64,000 nt of DNA from Methanocalculus sp. (GTDB lineage Archaea; Halobacteriota; Methanomicrobia; Methanomicrobiales; Methanocorpusculaceae), in assembly GCA_013329165.1 (NCBI GenBank), contig DUKV01000039.1, positions 1 to 64,000 of the forward strand. Direction: 5' to 3'. Made by a program: the position numbers and the translations under genes. The notes beneath the pieces are model-generated. The model was not told the origin of the DNA and made no database searches. It saw nothing but the letters and a program-made list of their open reading frames with translations. Within the stretch, counting starts at the first letter, position 1. Every line of letters begins with the position of its first letter. Shown piece after piece: positions 57,418 through 64,000 of the stretch.

Positions 57418-59601
57418 TCAGATGAGCACACGCCGGTCTGCCTGAGCAATGCTCCCGCTTGCTTCCGGTTTTTTATCAGAGCGGTACTCTGTGAACTGTT
57501 TCAGTGATACCGTCAGGTCACGGGTGAAAGCAAAGTACCCGATCTGGGTGGTTCTGCAGAGGTTCATCGCCATATCCATCAGCCCGCGTGGATCCGGTCT
57601 TGCCTCGCCAAGCCAGATATGGAAGATATTGCCCCCGTCTACGATCGGGAAGAAGACATGTTCGATCTCCATGCGCTTTGTCAGGGGAACATCAGCTGAT
57701 GGTGTCACGTGGATGCCGTTTGTGTAGTAAACCGGGAGATCGAGTGTCTTCTTTGACCGTTCAAGCAGGTTCTTTGTATCGCCTTTAACAATTTTTAAGG
57801 CATGGGGGCGGAACTGTTCGTCAAGAATGTCGGCAACGGCAAACCGCTGCCCTGTCGTCTCTGCGGGGGTGCGTGCCAGTGCGATCGTCATCCCGTGTTT
57901 TACAGAGAGTTTCTTTGCATACTGTTCCATCTCGGTCATTGTCCGGACGGCAAACCGGAATGCATCTTTTGTCTCATGCAGCTGGGAGCCGATATGATGC
58001 TGTATCATCTCGTTGACACCGACGATCCCAACGGTATACACAAGCCCCTCCAGATCGACTGCCACTGATCCCCGTTCCCCGGTAATCGGATCTTTTGGCC
58101 TCTGCATCGCAAACGGCATACGTCCGTTTGCCCTGACAAGCTCCATCCAGCGGCGTTTGATCTTGAAGATCGAGACCGCCGAATCCATCAGTTTCCGGAG
58201 TTCGGCAAAGAGTTTCTGATCATCGTGATCGGCCCGGTATGCTGCCCGCGGACAGTTCACCGAGATCACCTGCCACGATCCCATCGAGAAGTGTTTGCCA
58301 TCCGTGAAGGTGAGTTTGTCCTCGAATGTGGTGTCATTTGCTGCGGTTGTCGAGAACTGGTAGGCACAGCACTGGTAACAGGAGATCCCCTCACCGGCAC
58401 CACGGTATGCAGGGAGCTGGTTGTCATAGTAGGGGGTACCGAACTTTGATGCAAGCTCAAAGGTCATCAGGTAGAGTTCACGGTAGGTGGGAATATCCGG
58501 GTGGTGTGCATTGAACTCCTCATCCTCTTCCATAAAGTCCGGTTCGATGCTGATCTCGGGTTTTGGGAAGTTGAAGGGCTTGCCCCAGTTGTCGCCTTCA
58601 AGCATCACCTCCATCAGGGTTGCAAAGAGGAGGCGGACTTCACGTTCAAACTCCCCATATGTCCTGACCGGCGCCTGCATGCCATTCCAGACCTTGCCTT
58701 TGAAGACGATTGGCTTGTTGCGCCAGAGTTGGGGGACTCCCGGAGAGAGCTGGACTGAAGAGAAGACGACCTGGCCGCCGCGTGCCACCATCATCTGGGT
58801 CATCTCATAGACGAACATCTGCATCAGCTGTTTGATCTCGGCCCTGTCCATCCCCTCAACGTAGGGGGCTAAGAAGGTGAGGAAGTTGTAATAACCCTGC
58901 CCGCCGGCAAAGTTGGTCTGTGCGGATCCAAGGGCCTTGACTGCATGGAGGACTGCCACCTCAGCCCGTTTAGCGGGTCCTGCAACACTGGCTTTTGTCC
59001 CGTTTCCATCTGGCATTAGGCCATAGTAGAAGAAATAGCGGAGGTCCCAGTCCTGGCAGAACGGTCTTGTCCCGAAATATTCGAGATCATGAATATGCAT
59101 GTCGCCGGTCAGGTGGAGATCGGCAAGTTCAGGTGGGAGCTGAAGCAGGTACTGCTCTTTACTGATCTTGTCTGCCTTCTTCTTGTGCGAGGTTTCGGCA
59201 TTCTCCTGGAGGTTCGAGTTGTCCTTTGCCTCAAACCCCCTCCCGACATCGATTAAATGCGCATCATAGACGGGAGTTCCGACACGGGTACAGACATTCC
59301 GGTAATCGACAAGCCCCTCTTCGAGGAGGGTGATGTTCATGATCTCACGGATAAGGGGGCCGGAGAGGAAGGTGAGGCCGAGCTTTTTGATCCGGATCTC
59401 AACATTCTGGGCTATCCGGTCGGCGAGTTCGAGGTCCGCCCCCTCCCTCCCATAAAATGTCTCGACAAGGCGGGTCTCATTGAGTATCTGCTGGACGATC
59501 TTCTGGCGATCCCAGTCCAGCATGTGGCCATGGGACGTCCGCACCCTGGGCATAGGGGGTTGAAATGCCCCATCAAGTGTTGACTGCCGCGTATCTTTCA
59601 T
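57418..59601 (-). CDS. nrdD: Class III (anaerobic) ribonucleoside-triphosphate reductase, lacking the usual C-terminal glycyl-radical region
   Basis: A 727-residue NrdD that makes deoxyribonucleotides anaerobically. The N-terminal part has the FLSGPLIREIMNITLLEEG region. The catalytic barrel shows LHLTGDMHIHDLEYF, SAQTNFAGGQGYYNFLTFLAPY, the Cys-rich SCYQCCAYQF, and C450 in SVNCPRAAY. Toward the end, HVFFPIVDGGNIFHIWLGEARPDP and CRTTQIGYFAFTRDLTVSL align with other NrdDs. After that the family normally has a zinc cysteine set and an RVxGY radical site; here it ends ...QADRRVLI with neither. GGTGA seven bases upstream fixes the ATG at 59601. It lies 7 bp after nrdH. Confidence 0.9.
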   Translation of the reverse strand: MKDTRQSTLDGAFQPPMPRVRTSHGHMLDWDRQKIVQQILNETRLVETFYGREGADLELADRIAQNVEIRIKKLGLTFLSGPLIREIMNITLLEEGLVDYRNVCTRVGTPVYDAHLIDVGRGFEAKDNSNLQENAETSHKKKADKISKEQYLLQLPPELADLHLTGDMHIHDLEYFGTRPFCQDWDLRYFFYYGLMPDGNGTKASVAGPAKRAEVAVLHAVKALGSAQTNFAGGQGYYNFLTFLAPYVEGMDRAEIKQLMQMFVYEMTQMMVARGGQVVFSSVQLSPGVPQLWRNKPIVFKGKVWNGMQAPVRTYGEFEREVRLLFATLMEVMLEGDNWGKPFNFPKPEISIEPDFMEEDEEFNAHHPDIPTYRELYLMTFELASKFGTPYYDNQLPAYRGAGEGISCYQCCAYQFSTTAANDTTFEDKLTFTDGKHFSMGSWQVISVNCPRAAYRADHDDQKLFAELRKLMDSAVSIFKIKRRWMELVRANGRMPFAMQRPKDPITGERGSVAVDLEGLVYTVGIVGVNEMIQHHIGSQLHETKDAFRFAVRTMTEMEQYAKKLSVKHGMTIALARTPAETTGQRFAVADILDEQFRPHALKIVKGDTKNLLERSKKTLDLPVYYTNGIHVTPSADVPLTKRMEIEHVFFPIVDGGNIFHIWLGEARPDPRGLMDMAMNLCRTTQIGYFAFTRDLTVSLKQFTEYRSDKKPEASGSIAQADRRVLI

Positions 59602-59608
59602 GCAGCCG

Positions 59609-59872
59609 TCACCGTCGGCAGACTTCTGCAATCGAGGCCGATACAGCACCCTTTTCAAAAATTTCCTGTGAGGTGAAATACCTCTCCCCTACCTGGAGTA
59701 CCGGTGCTTCCATAACAAAGACGCCGTTCATACGGAGATCGGTGAGAGCTTCGGGATCCTCAAGGCTTCGTTCCATATAGGGGATCGCATTGTCCTGAAG
59801 GTATTGCTTGAGTATTTCACAGTTCGGACAGACTTCGAGTGAATAGACAATGATTTCATGAACATCAGACAT
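59609..59872 (-). CDS. nrdH: Glutaredoxin-like redoxin (NrdH type)
   Basis: An 87-residue thioredoxin-fold protein with active-site CPNC (C15, C18) in VYSLEVCPNCEILKQYL, the cis-proline segment FVMEAPVLQVGERYFTS and a short C-terminal helix. Its position directly before nrdD, with a 7-bp gap, indicates that it reduces the ribonucleotide reductase. GGAG seven bases before the ATG is its ribosome binding site. A palindrome and TATA-like element lie just upstream. The nrdD ribosome binding site sits at its 3' end. Confidence 0.88.
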   Translation of the reverse strand: MSDVHEIIVYSLEVCPNCEILKQYLQDNAIPYMERSLEDPEALTDLRMNGVFVMEAPVLQVGERYFTSQEIFEKGAVSASIAEVCRR

Positions 59873-59891
59873 GAGGCATCTCCAGCTATGA

Positions 59892-59905
59892 GTATAGATC
59901 TATAC
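59892..59905. promoter_or_regulatory. Perfect 14-bp palindrome at the nrdH-nrdD transcription start
   Basis: GTATAGATCTATAC is a perfect palindrome 20-33 bp upstream of the nrdH ATG. GATAAATAAG (plus coordinates 59917-59926) is a likely TATA box on the minus strand, about 25 bp before the palindrome centre, so the palindrome covers the predicted transcription start, a common archaeal repressor position. Confidence 0.5.
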
Positions 59906-60011
59906 CTACCCTCTATTCTTATTTATCATCTGATATCTGTTCCTCCCTGACAGAACATAAGGTGAAGATATTTCCCCTCCTGTGACGAAAACGTAATTAA
60001 GGTTACCTGGT

Positions 60012-60551
60012 ATGGTGCGGGCGTTTGTGGCAATTGATCTTTTACCCTCTCTTCGTGAGGCATTCTCTATCGTGCAGGAGCCACTGCGGCAGTGTTCCGG
60101 GCGGCTTTCGATCGTAGATCCAGAACTCCTTCATATCACCCTGAAATTCCTTGGAGAACTGCCTGCCGAGCAGGTTGTCAGGGTGAGCGGAGAGCTCAAA
60201 ACCCTTAAATTCCCGCCGTTCTCAGTTTCGATCACCGGCATATCGGCAAACAATCCAAAAGATCCGCGGGTGATCTGGGCAGTGGTGGAGGATGGGGGGA
60301 AGACTGCCGCGCTCGCGGAAGCAGTCGGGTCTGTAATAGCCCCACTCGGTTTCTCCCCTGAAACACGTCCTTTCCGCCCGCATATCACGATTGCACGGGT
60401 GAAGGAGTACCACCCCGATATTCCTCGTGCAATTGCTCCCTTCTATTCCTGGAACGGGGGCGGGATGCCTGTAGACCGGATTCTCCTGAAGAAGAGTACG
60501 CTGACTCCGCAGGGTTCCATCTATGAGACTCTTACAGAGGTGCCGTTGTGA
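60012..60551 (+). CDS. thpR: RNA 2',3'-cyclic phosphodiesterase (2'-5' RNA ligase family)
   Basis: A 179-residue 2H-phosphoesterase. The two catalytic HxT motifs are HITLKFLGE and HITIARVKE, each followed by the expected hydrophobic strand. MVRAFVAIDLLPSLREAF is the usual start. The family opens 2',3'-cyclic phosphates or joins tRNA halves in vitro. The cca gene overlaps it by 4 bp, so both act on RNA 3' ends or tRNA. It is divergent from nrdH with a 139-bp spacer. Confidence 0.93.
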   Translation: MVRAFVAIDLLPSLREAFSIVQEPLRQCSGRLSIVDPELLHITLKFLGELPAEQVVRVSGELKTLKFPPFSVSITGISANNPKDPRVIWAVVEDGGKTAALAEAVGSVIAPLGFSPETRPFRPHITIARVKEYHPDIPRAIAPFYSWNGGGMPVDRILLKKSTLTPQGSIYETLTEVPL

Positions 60552-61924
60552 CCAGAAGCCCCTTTGAAGAGGAGATCCTTACCCATATCCGGCCGACACC
60601 GGAGGAGGTTGAACACCTCCGCACCATCTCTGATCGGATTATCGCCTATCTTATGGAGTATCACCGGCGTCCTTCGATGGTTGTCGGATCGGTTGCCAGA
60701 GGGACATTTGTCCGGGGTGACCGCGATCTTGATATCTTCATGCTTTTCCCCCCGGATCTCTCCCGTGAAGATCTGGCGATCGAGGGCATTGCTCTTGGCC
60801 GTTCTGTCGTCGATCATTTCGGGGGAACCGCTGTTGAGAAGTACGCCGAACATCCGTACTTAAAAGCCCGTATCTATGACCTGGATATCGACCTCGTTCC
60901 CTGTTACCATGTGGCATCTGCACGCGAGATCAAGAGTGCGGTGGACAGAACCCCGTTTCATACCCGGTATATCATTCCCCGGATTGTACGGTATATCGAT
61001 GATGCCCTGCTGATGAAGCAGTTTACTAAAGCAGGAGGCGTGTATGGATCAGATCATATGACTGAAGGCTTCTCCGGCTATCTCTGCGAACTTCTGGTCA
61101 TCTATTATGGTGGTTTCAACCCGCTTATCAGGGCGGCGGCCAGGTGGCGGCCAGGCCTTGTGATCGATCCCGAGAACCACCGGACACGGTCATTTGATGA
61201 GCCGCTTGTTGTGGTCGATCCCACCGATCCGAACCGGAATGTAGCCGCAGCCCTTTCACTTGACCAGATGTGCGCCTTCATAGAGCTTGCACGCGCTTAC
61301 CTGGACGATCCAACAGAGGCATTCTTCACGATTCACCGTCCAGCCTCATTTACCCGAAAGCAGGTGGAGCTGACAGTTGCAGAACGTGGATCTGCACTCT
61401 ATACTATCTCCTTTCCAACTCCTCCCTATGTTCCTGATACCATTGTACCACAGCTCCGGAAGAGTGCAGCGGCCATTGCCGATCTCCTGAAACGATCAGG
61501 CTTTGCCATAAACCGGATCGACTGCCATATGGGTGAGAGGCAATCAGTTCTCCTCTTTGAGCTGCTCAATGACAGGGTCTCTCCGGTTATCCGGCATATC
61601 GGCCCTCCGGTCATAAACGGTGAAAATGCACACCGCTTTATCAGAAAATATATCGAAACCCCCCCTCTTTCTGGTCCTTTCATTGAGGATGGTCGATATA
61701 TCGTTGAGGTTCTCCGCCCCTATACTACAGTTGGAGCTCTCCTCTCCTCACACGATCTGATCGAAGCAGCACTCGGAAAGCATGTCAGGAAATCGATGGC
61801 AGAGCATGGGTGGGAGGTAGCATCCGGTGCCGACTGCTGGAGTGAGGATCTCTCAGAATTTCTCGCCGCCTTCTTTGAGAGGTCAAGCCCTGCTGTTCGG
61901 ATCATGAGGATGAGCGGGGAATAG
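60548..61924 (+). CDS. cca: CCA-adding tRNA nucleotidyltransferase (archaeal class I)
   Basis: A 458-residue enzyme that adds CCA to tRNA 3' ends. The nucleotidyltransferase motif is VVGSVARGTFVRGDRDLDIFMLFP (GS...DxD), with the third carboxylate in YDLDIDLVPCYHV. VDRTPFHTRYI, GGVYGSDHMTEGFSGYLCELLVI and the C-terminal RNA-binding domain match archaeal Cca. All four tRNA genes in the window lack an encoded CCA, consistent with a need for this enzyme. It is translationally coupled to thpR. Confidence 0.96.
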   Translation: MTRSPFEEEILTHIRPTPEEVEHLRTISDRIIAYLMEYHRRPSMVVGSVARGTFVRGDRDLDIFMLFPPDLSREDLAIEGIALGRSVVDHFGGTAVEKYAEHPYLKARIYDLDIDLVPCYHVASAREIKSAVDRTPFHTRYIIPRIVRYIDDALLMKQFTKAGGVYGSDHMTEGFSGYLCELLVIYYGGFNPLIRAAARWRPGLVIDPENHRTRSFDEPLVVVDPTDPNRNVAAALSLDQMCAFIELARAYLDDPTEAFFTIHRPASFTRKQVELTVAERGSALYTISFPTPPYVPDTIVPQLRKSAAAIADLLKRSGFAINRIDCHMGERQSVLLFELLNDRVSPVIRHIGPPVINGENAHRFIRKYIETPPLSGPFIEDGRYIVEVLRPYTTVGALLSSHDLIEAALGKHVRKSMAEHGWEVASGADCWSEDLSEFLAAFFERSSPAVRIMRMSGE

Positions 61925-62180
61925 TCCGCCATTCCATATCCTGGTAAATCAACGTCCCCCTCCTACCGAAGATCCGGATCCTGATCTGAATGCCACGATC
62001 TTTAATATGGCCCATAAAGAGGATGGAACATACCGGGGATCAGCTTCATCCAACCGGACAGGAAGCACCCTGTCTTTATGTCGGGGTGGTTAACGGAATT
62101 GAATGGTAATAATCAATTACTTCCGGGTAGATGGAGTTATACTGTATGATGTGCCGGATCGGTTCGATGACGTTTGATAG

Positions 62181-64000
62181 ATGGGGATGTGTTTGAAACG
62201 GCGTATTCCGATATATAAACTCGGCAGAGGCACCGAAGAGATAGACAAAGGTTTGTATCAGGCTGCCCTCAACTCTTTTGATGCCGTCCTTTCTTCAGAT
62301 CCGGCTGACTACCGTGCCTGGATTGGCCGCGGCATCGCTCTTGCATATCTTGGCAACTTTGAAGATGCCCTTCTCTCCTATGATCGGGTTCTTGCTCATA
62401 ATACTGAAGATGCCCTTGTCTGGGTCTTCCGCGGTGTTGCCCTTGCCTCACTCAACCGTCTCAGTGATGCTCTTGCCTCAAATGACCGTGCAATAGCCAT
62501 CAATCCCGGTGATGCTGCTGCATGGATAAACCGTGGTGCTGATCTCGCGGATCTCGGCCACTATGTCGATGCATTTGCATCTTTTGAGAAGGCGATCGCA
62601 CTTAATCCCGATGATCCCCTCGCCTGGGCTGGACGGAGCACCTGCCTCACCAACCTTGGCCGGTACGCCGATGCCCTCACCTCTTTTGATCACGCCCTCA
62701 CCCTTGAACCGGATGATGGTTATATATGGACGAACCGAAGTAATGCGCTCCTTGGGCTGGGGCGGTATGCCGATGCAATTGCCTCATGTGATCGGGCGCT
62801 TGGCATTGATCGAAGAGATCCATCTGCATGGTATTTCCGTGGTGTTGCCCTTGCGAATCTCGGCAGGTATGCTGATGCTGTTGCCTCGTATGACCGCTCA
62901 CTCTCCATTGATCGGAGAAATGCCTATGCCTGGTATAACCGCGGCAATGCGCTCCGGAGCCTTGGAGAATACGAAGATGCACTCGTCTCCTATGATCGTG
63001 CCCTGAAACTTGATCAGAAGAATGCGAATGCCTGGACCGGTCATGGAAACGCCCTTCTCCGTCTCGGCCGTTATTCCGATGCCGTCTCTTCATATGGAAA
63101 AGCCCTCCAGATAAATCCTGATGATCATGTTGCATGGAATAATCGTGGTGTTGCGCTCGGGGCACTTGGCCGGTATACCGAAGCCCTTGCATCCTATGAT
63201 CGTGCACTCTCGATGAACAATGATGATGCCCTTGCCTGGACAGGCCGTGGTGTTGCGCTCGGGGCACTTGGCCGGTATACCGAAGCCCTCGATTGTTTTG
63301 AGAGGGCACTCGAGATCGATCCGAAGAATGCGCCAGCCTGGTATAACCGTGGCAATGCTCTTGCCAACCTGGGCCGGTATGATGATGCCCTGCGATCCTA
63401 TGATTGCGCGCTGTCCATCAACCCGGGATATGCAACCGCCTGGTATAACCGCGGCAATGCATTCCTTGGTATCGGACAGCTTGAGGATGCCCTGCGATCC
63501 TATGATCGGGCACTCGAGATCGATCCATCCAACCCATGTGCATGGGCAAACCGTGGCAATGCTCTTGGTATCCTGGGCAGGTATGCCGATGCGGTTGCAT
63601 CCTGCGATAAGGCGCTTGCGCTCGATCCTGAGAATGCAAACGCATGGACGGGCCGTGGTGTTGCTCTTGAAAAGATTGGCCGGAGGATTGAGGCGGTCGC
63701 CTCCTATGATAAGGCGCTCGCCCTCGATCCGGATCACGCCCTTGCATGGTATATCCGGGGGACTGCGCTTGGAAATCTCGGCCGCTACAAAGATGCTCTT
63801 GCCTCATATGACCGATCTCTGGCACTCAACCCACGGGATCCCCTTGTCTGGATGGGCCGTGGTGTTGCCCTTGAGAAACTCGGGAGGTTTGATCACTCAC
63901 TTGCCTCGTATGATAAAGCCCTCGAATTTAACCCGGATGATGCCCATGTATGGGCAAACCGCGGCAATGCCCTTGGCGGGCTTGGCCGATATGAGGAAGC
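62181..64000 (+). CDS. Tetratricopeptide-repeat protein, truncated by window end
   Basis: An open frame of at least 606 codons running off the right edge. After a ~45-residue N-terminus (MGMCLKRRIPIYKLGRGTEE), it contains sixteen complete 34-residue repeats starting at 62316, plus the start of a seventeenth. Each resembles AWxNRGNALGxLGRYxDALxSYDRAL followed by E/S-I-x-P-x-D/N-A. These are TPRs that stack into a superhelix for protein binding. Every 102 bp the DNA repeats closely, and units 9 and 10 share a 44-bp identical stretch. The start codon (62181 or 62187) follows an in-frame TAG directly. No membrane segment is visible. The partner is unknown. Confidence 0.92.
   Translation, partial: MGMCLKRRIPIYKLGRGTEEIDKGLYQAALNSFDAVLSSDPADYRAWIGRGIALAYLGNFEDALLSYDRVLAHNTEDALVWVFRGVALASLNRLSDALASNDRAIAINPGDAAAWINRGADLADLGHYVDAFASFEKAIALNPDDPLAWAGRSTCLTNLGRYADALTSFDHALTLEPDDGYIWTNRSNALLGLGRYADAIASCDRALGIDRRDPSAWYFRGVALANLGRYADAVASYDRSLSIDRRNAYAWYNRGNALRSLGEYEDALVSYDRALKLDQKNANAWTGHGNALLRLGRYSDAVSSYGKALQINPDDHVAWNNRGVALGALGRYTEALASYDRALSMNNDDALAWTGRGVALGALGRYTEALDCFERALEIDPKNAPAWYNRGNALANLGRYDDALRSYDCALSINPGYATAWYNRGNAFLGIGQLEDALRSYDRALEIDPSNPCAWANRGNALGILGRYADAVASCDKALALDPENANAWTGRGVALEKIGRRIEAVASYDKALALDPDHALAWYIRGTALGNLGRYKDALASYDRSLALNPRDPLVWMGRGVALEKLGRFDHSLASYDKALEFNPDDAHVWANRGNALGGLGRYEE

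Noticed and set aside
57370-57520. Glycyl-radical tail of NrdD in another frame
   Set aside because: The two other frames hit stop codons quickly and contain no GY motif or cysteine set, so a simple frameshift does not explain the missing tail.
62698-63309. Long minus-strand frames opposite the TPR gene
   Set aside because: They are shadows produced by the repetitive codon pattern of the TPR gene; their translations are rich in His, Gln and Arg without any family signal.
62316-64000. Regular 102-bp periodicity resembling a repeat or CRISPR array
   Set aside because: Units are contiguous without spacers and keep one open frame of TPR motifs, so this is coding repetition.

Overview
The window is archaeal and fits a euryarchaeal methanogen of the Methanomicrobiales type. 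It carries split RNA polymerase subunit genes (B''/B', A'/A''), ribosomal proteins L44e, S27e and L30e, aIF2-alpha, Nop10, a GINS protein, the archaeal primase small subunit, sn-glycerol-1-phosphate dehydrogenase, a geranylgeranyl reductase, a class I CCA-adding enzyme, an anaerobic cobalamin pathway and fdhD. Base composition is moderately GC-rich. The genus is an inference and cannot be fixed from sequence reading alone. No rRNA genes, CRISPR array or prophage were seen. Four tRNA genes (Phe, Arg, Pro, Lys) are present; none encodes its CCA end and no intron was noticed.

Layout. 1-1.8 kb: accessory DNA around tRNA-Phe (a transposon-associated DUF2080 ORF, a small unknown ORF, a RelE/ParE-type toxin-antitoxin pair). 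1.9-8.1 kb: a DHH phosphoesterase, an unknown gene, metG, ilvA and a methyltransferase. 8.1-9.6 kb: a sparse stretch with a strong hairpin, a short orphan ORF, a frameshifted immunity-protein gene and tRNA-Arg. 9.8-12.9 kb: ferritin and a Cu+ P-type ATPase. 13.1-19 kb: a zinc-ribbon protein; DUF63-SpoIIM-proS on the minus strand, divergent from egsA-UPF0179; and an ADP-ribosylglycohydrolase. 19.0-26.0 kb: one long information-processing operon, UPF0058-elp3-priS-GINS-L44e-S27e-aIF2alpha-nop10-PAC2-endoQ. 25.9-36.1 kb: the cobalt/cobalamin region, made of cbiA, the ECF transporter cbiMNQO and the corrin-ring operon cbiT-L-F-G-H-C-D-E. 36.2-43.4 kb: ferredoxin plus geranylgeranyl reductase (archaeal lipid saturation), a TrkA-like protein, RNase HII, a site-2 protease, a frameshifted GNAT gene, NfeD-SPFH and a DUF89 phosphatase. 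43.4-45.5 kb: tRNA-Pro, a roadblock/response-regulator pair, a PsiE-like membrane protein and tRNA-Lys. 45.6-53.9 kb: the RNA polymerase operon rpoH-B''-B'-A'-A''-rpl30e-nusA. 54.0-59.9 kb: a sulfur and thiol block with fdhD, a giant ATP-pyrophosphatase/cysteine-desulfurase fusion, and nrdH-nrdD. 60-61.9 kb: thpR-cca. 62.2 kb to the edge: a protein of almost perfect 34-residue TPR repeats, cut by the window end.

The most unusual points are: (i) an anaerobic ribonucleotide reductase whose reading frame stops before any recognisable glycyl-radical motif, encoded behind an NrdH-like redoxin with a perfect 14-bp palindrome near the predicted transcription start; (ii) a single 877-residue protein joining a zinc-ribbon/PP-loop PAPS-reductase-like half to a complete SufS-like cysteine desulfurase, convergent with fdhD; (iii) a CbiO ATPase with a roughly 150-residue C-terminal extension; (iv) two genes broken by what look like single-base insertions; and (v) a cobalamin cluster without a recognisable cbiJ.

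Genes are tightly packed, with many 4-17 bp overlaps and several convergent overlaps (up to 45 bp). Several promoters have a TATA element about 25 bp before the start codon, which suggests leaderless mRNAs.
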